Of a DNA stretch of 64,000 nucleotides, positions 17,468-26,184 are shown piece by piece; position 1 is the first letter of the stretch; each line of letters opens with the position of its first letter. Location of the stretch: positions 124,001-188,000 of the forward strand of contig JAWBKZ010000001.1 in the NCBI GenBank assembly GCA_038831005.1, in the 5' to 3' direction. The position numbers were made by a program, and so were the translations under genes. The stretch comes from Ignisphaera sp. (GTDB lineage: Archaea; Thermoproteota; Thermoprotei_A; Sulfolobales; Ignisphaeraceae). The notes beneath the pieces are model-generated. The model was not told the origin of the DNA. It saw only the letters and a list, made by a program, of their open reading frames with translations, and made no database searches.

Positions 17468-18456
17468 AATCCATCACCAGTTCTTCCAATAATTATCGCT
17501 ACAGACAAGGTTATGGTCAACAGATTTATTGTTATGGGTATCATCAACGAACTGAACGTAGGTAGAGAAATAGTAAACATGTACACACCTAGGAGCTTCA
17601 AGATCCATAGACCTATATGTAGAGCTACAACACCTACTGAAACACCATAGAGTATACCTATACATGCTATAGATAGGACAGCTAGATAGAAACATAGTTT
17701 CAGAGATATTCTGTCTAAACCCATATTGTAGAGCACTGTTACCTCATCTCTATATAGGTTCCATACCCTATCTATAGCCAGATACACAGCTATGAGGTAG
17801 GGAGCTACAGTAGCTATAGAAAGAAATCCTGCAATAGATTCTATACTTTTGCCAAGGTCTTCAACTATACTTCGTATTGCGTAGTTATGGTAGCTTCTAC
17901 AGAAGTTAACAGTATGTCCATAACCGTCTATACCGCTTGTGATAGCTATGTAGCCTAGATATCCATTACCATCGTGTAGAGCTACAACAGTTCTATTGAT
18001 ACAGTAGCCCTCTATACATACAGCAATATCTGAACCTACATCGATGCCATAGAGTTCAGCTACACCTCGACCTATAGAGAGAAAATATTTGTAACCGTTT
18101 TTCATCTGCTTGGATATCCTGATACCCGTAATCTCTCTATATATATTGAGGTTGTCTATAGAATGCATCTGTATGGTGAAATTCTTATCTCTATACAAAA
18201 TATCTAAATAGAGAACACGAATTACTGTACAATTGCTGTAAGAAGGCATATCCACGTAAACTGAGGACTGTCTACTGTAGAGATCTAGAACTAATTCAGT
18301 TTGCCTATACAGAGTGGCTATAGAGCTAGAGAGAACCGTTGCTATAGCTATCGGCAGCGATATGGAGATTACAAAAAGAATAAAGACTCTACTACGCAAG
18401 AAAATAGCTAGCAGTGCTAGGAACGTATGTATTAAGGCTCTAAGACTGTTACCCAT
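17464..18456 (-). CDS. FtsX/MacB-like ABC permease
   Basis: 330 residues with the same 1+3 helix topology as the next gene: an N-terminal helix (about 10-35), an exterior domain with SIGRGVAELYGIDVGSDIAV resembling the MacB-type pattern (here -GxxxAxxxGI-xGD), and three C-terminal helices starting near 210, 255 and 300. Two different permease genes imply a heterodimer. It is the first gene of the operon; a TTTATTTAT-like promoter element lies about 50 bases upstream on the minus strand. Confidence 0.7.
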   Translation of the reverse strand: MGNSLRALIHTFLALLAIFLRSRVFILFVISISLPIAIATVLSSSIATLYRQTELVLDLYSRQSSVYVDMPSYSNCTVIRVLYLDILYRDKNFTIQMHSIDNLNIYREITGIRISKQMKNGYKYFLSIGRGVAELYGIDVGSDIAVCIEGYCINRTVVALHDGNGYLGYIAITSGIDGYGHTVNFCRSYHNYAIRSIVEDLGKSIESIAGFLSIATVAPYLIAVYLAIDRVWNLYRDEVTVLYNMGLDRISLKLCFYLAVLSIACIGILYGVSVGVVALHIGLWILKLLGVYMFTISLPTFSSLMIPITINLLTITLSVAIIIGRTGDGF

Positions 18457-18732
18457 AGTATCTAGCCAAATCCTCTGATACGATTACACTAAGGTATAGA
18501 TCCGATAAATAAACTAAAATATCCTATAGCTACGAAACCATAAAACAACTCATACTAACACTGCTCTAGAGTGTTATGGAGAAAGAAGCAAAATTTGCGC
18601 AGAATCTTATTCGGGGGCAGTAGCAGTCATTATAGAGAACAGAGCTAACGAATTGAGAAAATAAGATGCAGTAGCGGTAATTCATGTATGTGTAATTCTT
18701 CCGCAGTAGCGCATCTATATCACCGTCCCACT
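18457..18732. other. 276-base gap with small repeats
   Basis: Contains the promoter of the ABC operon, a 7-base hairpin TAACACT/AGTGTTA (18556-18562 and 18570-18576, loop of seven), and three copies of GCAGTAGC at 18617-18624, 18668-18675 and 18703-18710. No gene is visible. Confidence 0.45.
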
Positions 18733-19005
18733 CTAGCGATCTCTCTTCAACTCTTCATACGTCACTATACCTATGACTACAGCTAGTGCCGTAAGTATTA
18801 AGAAATAAGCCATTCCAGACCATGTATATATAGGTTTACTCCAGAGATAGAACGGTGAAGGAAAATACCATTCAAGAAATCTTTCACCAGCAACTTCAGC
18901 AACTAGGTTTATCCATATATAGTTGACTATGAGTATTACTATGTATAGTTCTAGTACTAGGAGTATCCAGAAAACAGATCCTCTGGCTCTACCCATGATG
19001 TTCAC
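18733..19005 (-). CDS. Small membrane protein, unknown
   Basis: 90 residues with two hydrophobic helices (about 10-33 and 60-80) and an aromatic loop (WYFPSPFYLWSKPIYTW). No family recognised. It overlaps the preceding 183-residue gene by 17 bases. Its codons are richer in G and C than those of the surrounding genes, judged by eye. Confidence 0.65.
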   Translation of the reverse strand: MNIMGRARGSVFWILLVLELYIVILIVNYIWINLVAEVAGERFLEWYFPSPFYLWSKPIYTWSGMAYFLILTALAVVIGIVTYEELKRDR

Positions 19006-19540
19006 CCCTCCCTATTTTCGTTAAAGCTGTTCTGGCTATGAAGACGAGGGTTATTGTGAAGCTGAGGAAAGCTGTAAACATGTACATCGCATCTCCCCAG
19101 AGCAGATAGAAAGATGTATCAGGTTTTGGATTCACTTTATCGGCACCTTTTATGTTGGCTCTGAATATCTCGTACCAAATCCAGTTAGCGAGAAGAAGAA
19201 CCGTGTACACAGTTACAGCCACCACGAACCTGGACTTCGGCATACCCAGCGCTTTAGCTAGAAGTACCGTGAAGACCAGTAGAACCGTGTAGGACGAGAA
19301 CACTATAACGGATATAACCAGGTCTACCCAAAACCATGAAGGTGCATAAAATATGTAGAGAATTGATGGCACAGGTCTCTCTATATGAAGCCTCCAGTCT
19401 ATATTGAGTTTATAGACTTCCCACCACCAAACACATGCCGAAATGGTGAGCATATGCGTAAACAAGGCTATGGATAGACCTATAAGGATATGCTTAGCAC
19501 TAACACCACTAAAGGTATCGATTTTCATATCCTTAACCAT
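18989..19540 (-). CDS. Membrane protein, unknown
   Basis: 183 residues with about four hydrophobic helices (near 20-40, 72-94, 105-123, 150-172) and tryptophan-rich loops (CVWWWEVYKL, APSWFWVD). No family recognised; the overall look resembles a quinone- or haem-interacting membrane subunit, but no ligand histidine pattern is convincing. GC content is clearly above that of the neighbouring genes (many GAG, CTG, ACC and AGC codons), which may mean recent transfer. Forms a two-gene operon with the next gene. Confidence 0.65.
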   Translation of the reverse strand: MVKDMKIDTFSGVSAKHILIGLSIALFTHMLTISACVWWWEVYKLNIDWRLHIERPVPSILYIFYAPSWFWVDLVISVIVFSSYTVLLVFTVLLAKALGMPKSRFVVAVTVYTVLLLANWIWYEIFRANIKGADKVNPKPDTSFYLLWGDAMYMFTAFLSFTITLVFIARTALTKIGRGEHHG

Positions 19541-19681
19541 AGTGTTTCTGTTTATGATCTAAATTAAGTTTAGAGGAATTATGCCTCTAGTGGTCGACTA
19601 CATAGAATTGAATCAATAGCAAGTACTATACTTCACGGTATGTAGTGCACGTTATTTTGCTTAATAGTCTATCCGTAAGGT

Positions 19682-19732
19682 TCTTAAACTGGAATAAATA
19701 TCTTCTAGGGATTGAGAGAAATCACCTAGGTG
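19682..19732 (+). promoter_or_regulatory. Promoter and palindromic ribosome-binding site of the MoxR operon
   Basis: TCTTAAAC at 19682-19689 is a TATA candidate that predicts a transcript start near 19711. AGGTG at 19728-19732 sits seven bases before the ATG and is half of a perfect palindrome, CACCTAGGTG (19723-19732), which could pair with itself and limit ribosome access or bind a regulator. Confidence 0.45.
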
Positions 19733-19739
19733 TTTATTT

Positions 19740-20693
19740 ATGGATCTAGATAGAGCTTCAAAAATAACTAGTGAGATAATAAGGTCTATATCTAGAGTGA
19801 TTGTGGGTAAGGCAATTCTATTGAAACATATACTAGCAACACTTATCGCTGGTGGTCATGTGCTTATAGAGGGTCCACCTGGAACAGCAAAAACTTTGAT
19901 AACAAAGAGTATCGCTAGAGCTATTGGGGGTGTATTTACTCGTGTCCAAGGTAATCCAGATATATTGCCCACAGATCTAACTGGCTACTATATCTATGCT
20001 CTTGACGGAACCAGAAGATTTGTGAAAGGTCCTGTATTCACTAATATACTGATGTTTGATGAACTTAATAGAACTCCTACGCGTGTACAATCAGCTCTTC
20101 TTCAAGCTATGGCTGAACTCCAAGTTACTGTAGATGGTGTTGTACATGATCTTCCGAAACCGTTTCACGTTATAGCTACCGAGATCCCGATAGAAGAAGA
20201 GGTAGGTGTGTATCCTCTAGTTCTCACCCTTCGAGATAGATTTTGGATTAGATGTGTATCTCCATACAATCCTGTAGAGGAAGAAATGGAAATGGTTAAG
20301 AAAGCTGATCAGCTGTATATTGTAGATGCTTCTGGTGTAGATAAAGTTGTTAGCATAGAGGAATATGTAGAGCTACAAACCTTTGTTTCTAGAGGTATAT
20401 ACATAGATGAGAGAATAATCAGGTACATAGCCGACATAGCTAACTATATCAGAAACCACAAATACAACAAACTTGGGTTAAGTCACAGAGGATCTATATA
20501 CCTCTATAGAGTAGCAAAAGCTTTAGCACTTATAGATAAAAGAGACTATGTTATTCCAGACGACATAAAGGAGATAGCTGTAGAAGTTCTCTCACACAGA
20601 ATTATTTTATCTGAAGAAGCTGTAGCAGAAGGTGTGAAACCTGAAGACATAGTTAGAGAAGCTCTACAGAAAGTTGAGGTTCCTAAAGAATGA
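19740..20693 (+). CDS. MoxR-type AAA+ ATPase
   Basis: 317 residues. Walker A GPPGTAKTL (about 40-48), FTRVQGNPDILPTDLTG as the MoxR-specific pore region, Walker B LMFDELNR, sensor and arginine-finger region ending in DRFW. This is a MoxR ATPase, a chaperone-like enzyme that matures protein complexes together with a DUF58/VWA partner. The DUF58 gene lies four genes downstream in the same operon, and DUF4129- and DUF4350-like genes lie between, matching the classical bacterial MoxR-DUF58-DUF4129 arrangement. The consensus binding residues all appear intact. Confidence 0.92.
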   Translation: MDLDRASKITSEIIRSISRVIVGKAILLKHILATLIAGGHVLIEGPPGTAKTLITKSIARAIGGVFTRVQGNPDILPTDLTGYYIYALDGTRRFVKGPVFTNILMFDELNRTPTRVQSALLQAMAELQVTVDGVVHDLPKPFHVIATEIPIEEEVGVYPLVLTLRDRFWIRCVSPYNPVEEEMEMVKKADQLYIVDASGVDKVVSIEEYVELQTFVSRGIYIDERIIRYIADIANYIRNHKYNKLGLSHRGSIYLYRVAKALALIDKRDYVIPDDIKEIAVEVLSHRIILSEEAVAEGVKPEDIVREALQKVEVPKE

Positions 20694-20728
20694 AGTCACA
20701 GCCCTATATATCGGTATGAGGCATAGAG

Positions 20729-21424
20729 ATGTTCACTATGGAGAACAGATATATTATTATAGGCCTAGCTATTATCTCTATATCCTCTCTATTCATCGTC
20801 TATGGGGTACTGATCAGCAACGACAGAGTTATAGGAGTGTCGCTTTCCATACTAGTCGTAGGTGTCGTGTCAACAGCAGTTGGTACAACGTATAGAGAGC
20901 CATTAGAAGAAATGTTGGAGCACTATATCCATGATCTAAATCTATTCTATACATCAGTTCTAGAGGATACAGGTATTGTGGGTAGCCACAAGATCAAGTT
21001 ATGTCTAGAGGATAGAGTTATAGTATTTTCAGAAAGGGTAATACCGTGTAGTAGAAACATATCGGTAGGTGTAAATATGCTTGATAGAGTTCCTTATATA
21101 GCTCTACCGATTACAAACATACTTGATTACATATCAAAAGTTGTTGGTGAATCTAGTGATGTGGTTGATGGATTTAGAAAGATATTCATAGATACCTCGT
21201 ACCTGTGTAGAGAAGTAGCTATAACTAAGGAGAACGATACTATATCTATAGAGTTGAGTAAATTATCAGAAAAAGCTCTAGAGATGATGAAGACACCAAT
21301 AAACATTATCAGAGTATATGTACTCACATTATTGGCACACCATTTTAAGAATGATATAGAGATAGTTGATGAAGTTATTACAGCTGAAAGCTATAAAATT
21401 ATTGCGAAGATTTTAGGTGAATGA
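20729..21424 (+). CDS. Membrane-anchored protein, unknown
   Basis: 231 residues. Two N-terminal helices (about 8-28 and 33-52) are followed by a soluble, probably cytoplasmic domain of 175 residues with mixed strands and helices (DRVIVFSERVIPC, LPITNILDYISKVVG). No family recognised. It lies 35 bases after moxR and overlaps the next gene by eight bases. Its place between MoxR and the DUF58-type genes suggests it belongs to the same complex. Confidence 0.65.
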   Translation: MFTMENRYIIIGLAIISISSLFIVYGVLISNDRVIGVSLSILVVGVVSTAVGTTYREPLEEMLEHYIHDLNLFYTSVLEDTGIVGSHKIKLCLEDRVIVFSERVIPCSRNISVGVNMLDRVPYIALPITNILDYISKVVGESSDVVDGFRKIFIDTSYLCREVAITKENDTISIELSKLSEKALEMMKTPINIIRVYVLTLLAHHFKNDIEIVDEVITAESYKIIAKILGE

Positions 21425-21680
21425 TGTGAATAGAGTTATAGTAAGTCTAATTGTTTATGCTCTCCTTACATCAATACTAACGATATTTCTTGTACTTGTC
21501 GGAGAATCTAGACCAGATGCCTATCTATCTGTTGCTATACTGATTTACTTCATATTCACAGCTATAGATAATTCGATAAGAAGTAGAGCAAAAATGTTAG
21601 CTGTAGATATAGCGTTATTAACGGTGTTCACAGCTATGGTACTCTTTAGAGTACTGATAGTTTTAGAAGTAATACGGTGA
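21417..21680 (+). CDS. Small membrane protein of the MoxR operon
   Basis: 87 residues, hydrophobic throughout, with two or three membrane helices (about 5-25, 33-48, 60-84) and a central charged turn (DNSIRSRAK). Overlaps the previous gene by eight bases. No recognised family. Confidence 0.6.
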   Translation: MNDVNRVIVSLIVYALLTSILTIFLVLVGESRPDAYLSVAILIYFIFTAIDNSIRSRAKMLAVDIALLTVFTAMVLFRVLIVLEVIR

Positions 21681-21753
21681 TGTACATAGTTCTCCGTATA
21701 TACTTAAATAATTCATTAGCAAGCTTAAGCATAGAGGGTTGATTAAAATACAG

Positions 21754-23631
21754 ATGAGATCTATAAAAAGAATAGCTAGGTATATCGCAATACCTTATAC
21801 AGTTCTTCAGATAGCTCTACTTCTGACACACATTAGCTATATCTATACACAATCTATAGAATCTTTAAGCATAGATCCTGCTCCACTCTTTAAATTACTT
21901 CAAGATACTCTATACAGTGTATTGATTAACGAGTACGGAAAAGCTGAAGCTTTATGTGGAGAAGCGCTAGTATTATCTCTACCAACAGATATATATAGCA
22001 TGCATAGAAAAACGTACACCACACTAATGAACATTATAGACATTCTTATCGATATAGAGGCAATGAAGTCAAAAGATTCGGTAAATAAAACAAATCTGCT
22101 AGCCGCTATATACAGACTTGAGATAGCCAGGTCAGATCTAGAAATTGCTGTAACAAACTATATCAACAAGCTTTCGAATATGTTCATAGATCAGGCATCT
22201 AGGTACATAATGACCAGAAACACTATGGATAGTGTAGCTAATCTGGACACAAAGTTGAGAACAATAATTATGGATCTCACTCAACTGTATCTACATGGTG
22301 AATATGGTGAAGAGCTGTATATACATATAGATTACCCAGATATTGTTGAAGGTGGTAGCAGGTATACTGTAAACATATCTATAGTTACTAGAGCTCTTGT
22401 AGAGAATATAAACTTGACACTGATATCCATATACGGAGGTGTTGTAAGTAGAGAGGTATCAGGGATAGTATCGGTAGATAGATCAATAGCTATAGAAATG
22501 ATTGCACCATCAGCTGAAGAGCTTCTGGCTAGAGGTATAAATCCTTTAACAATTAAAGATGCTGTTTTAATGGTTATAGCTAGAGCATCAGTAGAGAATA
22601 AGACCATAGGTGGTCACAAATTAACTAATCTTTCAATTGTATATAGACGCCCAAACATACAGTTTTTAGTACCAAACTATGTTTACCCAGGTCAGGTGAT
22701 AGAACTTCAAATAATATCTGGTGTTGATGCTCCTTTAAACCTCTCGATATATCTCGATAGAATATCTAGTGACACATTCATTACAAATACAACTATAGAT
22801 ATAGGGGAGAACAGGCTCTCTATAGAGATTCAGAATCTCTCTATAGGATACCACAAACTTATCTTCGTAACAGAAGCTGGAGGAAAATACGTACCTCTAG
22901 TACATAGCTCGGTTTTCGCTGTTGTTAAGCATAGGGTACCAGTTATCGCAGATGTCAGCAAATTTAGTATAATACCTTTGGCAAAACCCTTAATTAATCT
23001 GTATGTAGATTCACCAACTCTCTATAGTGTTAATATATATTTAGATGGTAAACTTGTAGCAAGCTACAGACATATAGATAAACCTAGATTCTCTATCTCT
23101 ATAGATACACCTCCAACAATTCTTTTTTGGAGATACAGCATATATATCGAAGTTAAATCCGAGGATCCTAACTACATACCCACAGATGTTGAAGGATACA
23201 TATACATAGTTAATCTACCAGTAACTACTCTAACAGTACTTGTGGTAGGAATAGCCTTGACATCACCTTCGAGCTCGAGATATATCGCTATATCGCTGAG
23301 AACTCTTGGTTCAGGTGTAAGAAGGGCTATCTCTAGATATAGTGGAGAGACAACTGTAATCGATATAGCTAGACCTAGATTCAGAAAAACTAAGTTAGGT
23401 GATCTCTATAGAGTCTTCATAGCTTTGATATCTAGATATATAGAACCTCCAAAAAGTTCGGAAACTCTTAGAGAGTTCTACACTAGATTTGATAGAACTG
23501 TTGTAAAACCTGTAAAGAGTTTTGTTAAAAAGTTTCTAGATATCTATGAAGAGGATCTATATTCAAATCACGATTTAGATGTATCTGAAGCCAAAAAAAT
23601 TGTTAAAAGGTTAAAAGATCTTGAAGATTGA
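21754..23631 (+). CDS. Bitopic surface protein with DUF4129-like cytoplasmic tail
   Basis: About 625 residues. An N-terminal helix (about 8-30) is followed by a helical exterior segment (40-180), two or more beta-sandwich-like regions (190-300 and 300-480), a second membrane helix (about 487-505) and a 120-residue cytoplasmic tail. The tail has PPKSSETLREFYTRF and IYEEDLYSNHDLDVSEAKKI, the pattern of the DUF4129 domain found beside transglutaminase-like proteins in MoxR operons. A TATA-like CTTAAATA at 21703-21710 could start an internal transcript. The start may be this ATG or the TTG at 21739; neither has an ideally spaced ribosome site. Confidence 0.7.
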   Translation: MRSIKRIARYIAIPYTVLQIALLLTHISYIYTQSIESLSIDPAPLFKLLQDTLYSVLINEYGKAEALCGEALVLSLPTDIYSMHRKTYTTLMNIIDILIDIEAMKSKDSVNKTNLLAAIYRLEIARSDLEIAVTNYINKLSNMFIDQASRYIMTRNTMDSVANLDTKLRTIIMDLTQLYLHGEYGEELYIHIDYPDIVEGGSRYTVNISIVTRALVENINLTLISIYGGVVSREVSGIVSVDRSIAIEMIAPSAEELLARGINPLTIKDAVLMVIARASVENKTIGGHKLTNLSIVYRRPNIQFLVPNYVYPGQVIELQIISGVDAPLNLSIYLDRISSDTFITNTTIDIGENRLSIEIQNLSIGYHKLIFVTEAGGKYVPLVHSSVFAVVKHRVPVIADVSKFSIIPLAKPLINLYVDSPTLYSVNIYLDGKLVASYRHIDKPRFSISIDTPPTILFWRYSIYIEVKSEDPNYIPTDVEGYIYIVNLPVTTLTVLVVGIALTSPSSSRYIAISLRTLGSGVRRAISRYSGETTVIDIARPRFRKTKLGDLYRVFIALISRYIEPPKSSETLREFYTRFDRTVVKPVKSFVKKFLDIYEEDLYSNHDLDVSEAKKIVKRLKDLED

Positions 23632-24520
23632 TAGAGAAGCTCTACTGATCATAGTTCTGTCAATTCTAACAACATCAATATCTATAGTCATGAACATGTC
23701 TTCCACAACCCCCTATAGCCCATATAACACGTACGACGATGGATATTCAGAACTTCTATCTATTACAGATAGAGTTACCGTAATTAGGGGTCTCAAAAGT
23801 ATTGAAAACAATTCTGTAGTATTTCTACCCATAGCCAGAGGTATGGATAGAGCTAGATATGAGTGGATTAAAGATATACTGAATAGAGGTAATACTGTGG
23901 TTATCCTCAATGAGGCTGGCTACATTAATGAGTTTATGGAGTTTATAGGTATAAGAGCTAGAATTGAGAAGACAAAAGTACTTGATGAGGTACATAAACT
24001 AGATTCAAGAGTGTACCCCCTGATAACCCTAGAGATCAACATCAATAATAGTGTGCATATGTATAGGGTAGCTATGTATAGTCCATCACATATAGTTATA
24101 AGTGATGTATCTAGTGCTTTTTCTACTAGAGGTACAACATCTGTATACGCTTATGCTGATATAGATGGTAATAACTATTATTCTCTAGGCGAAGAAATGG
24201 GGATGTATATAACGATATGTTCTTTTAAAGTAGGTAAAGGAGAGCTGTGGCTTATATCTGATCTAGATCTATTTAGTAACAAGCTGATCAATATAGAGAA
24301 TGCGAATAACAGAAAGTTTCTAGAGACATTGGTGGAGTTCAGGAGAATGTATATAGTTATTGATTACCTGGAGTTAAGCCCTATAGACATTATCAAGTAT
24401 AGCTATAACGTTATAGTTCCCCTAAATCTAACCAAGGATCATATCTCCATAGGATTATCTATATACATACTTCTTTTATCTATATTGGTAGTGATGCGTT
24501 ATGCAGAAAGAAGAGGTTAA
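23621..24520 (+). CDS. DUF4350-like membrane protein
   Basis: 299 residues. N-terminal helix (about 6-26), soluble exterior domain, and a C-terminal helix (about 275-293). The middle has VVFLPIARGMDRARYEWIKD and NRGNTVVILNEAG, then late GKGELWLISDLDLFSNKLIN and NNRKFLETL. This is the layout of DUF4350 proteins, which have a glutamine-amidotransferase-like exterior fold and occur beside MoxR and DUF58 genes. It begins with a TTG that overlaps the previous gene by 11 bases and itself overlaps the DUF58 gene by 20 bases. Confidence 0.75.
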   Translation: MKIDREALLIIVLSILTTSISIVMNMSSTTPYSPYNTYDDGYSELLSITDRVTVIRGLKSIENNSVVFLPIARGMDRARYEWIKDILNRGNTVVILNEAGYINEFMEFIGIRARIEKTKVLDEVHKLDSRVYPLITLEININNSVHMYRVAMYSPSHIVISDVSSAFSTRGTTSVYAYADIDGNNYYSLGEEMGMYITICSFKVGKGELWLISDLDLFSNKLINIENANNRKFLETLVEFRRMYIVIDYLELSPIDIIKYSYNVIVPLNLTKDHISIGLSIYILLLSILVVMRYAERRG

Positions 24521-26171
24521 GCTTTATCAAGTTATAGACAGTTTTGTTGTGCTCTATGCTATAGTATCTATACTTTATCTCACATTTAATGTAGGCATAA
24601 TCATCATATCTGTACCATTGGTACCTATAGCTATATTCCTGGTTTACAGAAGGTTCAGATATCTCCTACCTATCGCTATATATGTATCGTTAATTTTTAT
24701 GTCTACGGTGAATCATCAAGGAGTCTACCTATCGCTTCCTCTAGCTATAGCTACACCCTTCGTGTTGAGAGCACCTGGTGCTGGAAAAAGAGGTCTACTA
24801 GGTCCTTCATCTGTTACTGTAGCTAGGTATTCTCTTGTATCGCTACTTGCGGTCTTTATATATCCTCAAGTATCTATACCTATAGTTGTCGTTATATTGT
24901 CCACCTTCGGCTATATCTTCTACAGCTATGTAATTCTTTCAAAATCTTACACTAAAATCTTAGCGCTATCGGATACAATTCCTGTAGACAGAAAAGCTTC
25001 TGTGACTATAGAAGTCTATACACCTATCAAATCATACGTGATTATCGATCATAGCTTCGGTAGTAACATATATGTTGTTAAAGGTAGATCGATAATACAC
25101 CTTGAGTTTCCAGCTAAACATACCGGTAGAAATGTTGTAGATCTCTCTGTGTATGTTTTTGATGGACTGGGGTTTGCTGGTAGATATATAGCTAAATACT
25201 TTATAGAATACAAAGCTATTCCCATGGTTCAATATATTGTTGAAGCTGTGGAAAAAACATTCCTAGAGGTTCAAGATATAGAGAGTTTCTTATCCAATGT
25301 AGAAGTAGCTGTATACAGTTTAGATCTAGGAGCTATAGCAGTATCTATGAGTGGTAGAAAGGCTGTAGATATTATTCGTGAGTACATACATAGAGCTAGA
25401 GCACATCCCTATGCTCTAAGAATCGTTGAAAGATTTGCATCAGTTCTAGAAGAGTTATCGCATATGGTTGGTAGAGGTGATGATGTTTTTAGGAGAAGTA
25501 GATGGGGCGAGTATATGGGTGTTAGATACTATACCGCAGGAGATTCAATTAAACATATACACTGGAAGAAATCAATAAGCAGAGGCATCATGGTCGTTAA
25601 AGAATTTGGGTCGACGGTTTATGAGAAGATATACAATGTTGCTGAAGAAGGACTTGAACCTATTGTTATAACAGATCTGTATGCTTCTAGTGTTCTTGAT
25701 CTCGACAGAATAGCGTTTAATTTAGTTAAACTCTGTTTAGATATATTCAAGAGGTCTCCTACAACTGGGTGTACAGTTATTCTCGTAGTAGGAGATATTG
25801 TGATAAGTCTGAGGGGAAGAGTAGTAGATATTCTGTATAGACTGTATCGTACATTCAAGGGACTATCTATACAAACTCTATTCAATTACACCTCGATACA
25901 TAAAGTAGATGAAGGATATGTTGAAGAGATTCTCGAGATAGATAAAAAACCTAAGATATTCTCTATATACATTTTGAGCAACACTATGTATGCTGACAAA
26001 CTTGCAGAAGTTATAATTAGAGAAGGATGTATACCACCAAAACCATTTACAGCTATATATAGTAGATCACTAGAGCTTAGATACGCTATAGCTAAATATA
26101 TTCTCAGTAGATATGGATACATATATACACCTTTAGAGCTAGTTCCAGAAGTAGTTATGCGGAAGAAATAA
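24501..26171 (+). CDS. DUF58 protein, membrane anchored
   Basis: 556 residues. Four or five N-terminal helices (up to about residue 150), a beta-rich region, then the DUF58 core: RRSRWGEYMGVRYYTAGDSI (about 333-352) and KHIHWKKSISRGIMVVKEF. DUF58 is a von Willebrand-A-like domain and the expected partner of MoxR. After the core the domain continues with VIVGD-like strands. The predicted A-domain metal site is not clearly intact, which is common in this family. The gene is in the middle of the long operon. Confidence 0.85.
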   Translation: MQKEEVKLYQVIDSFVVLYAIVSILYLTFNVGIIIISVPLVPIAIFLVYRRFRYLLPIAIYVSLIFMSTVNHQGVYLSLPLAIATPFVLRAPGAGKRGLLGPSSVTVARYSLVSLLAVFIYPQVSIPIVVVILSTFGYIFYSYVILSKSYTKILALSDTIPVDRKASVTIEVYTPIKSYVIIDHSFGSNIYVVKGRSIIHLEFPAKHTGRNVVDLSVYVFDGLGFAGRYIAKYFIEYKAIPMVQYIVEAVEKTFLEVQDIESFLSNVEVAVYSLDLGAIAVSMSGRKAVDIIREYIHRARAHPYALRIVERFASVLEELSHMVGRGDDVFRRSRWGEYMGVRYYTAGDSIKHIHWKKSISRGIMVVKEFGSTVYEKIYNVAEEGLEPIVITDLYASSVLDLDRIAFNLVKLCLDIFKRSPTTGCTVILVVGDIVISLRGRVVDILYRLYRTFKGLSIQTLFNYTSIHKVDEGYVEEILEIDKKPKIFSIYILSNTMYADKLAEVIIREGCIPPKPFTAIYSRSLELRYAIAKYILSRYGYIYTPLELVPEVVMRKK

Positions 26172-26184
26172 AGGATAGAGACCT

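Noticed and set aside
18617-18710. Three GCAGTAGC copies as a possible CRISPR-like or iteron array
   Set aside because: Units of eight bases with unequal spacing (51 and 35 bases) and no conserved spacer or cas gene; kept only as a note.
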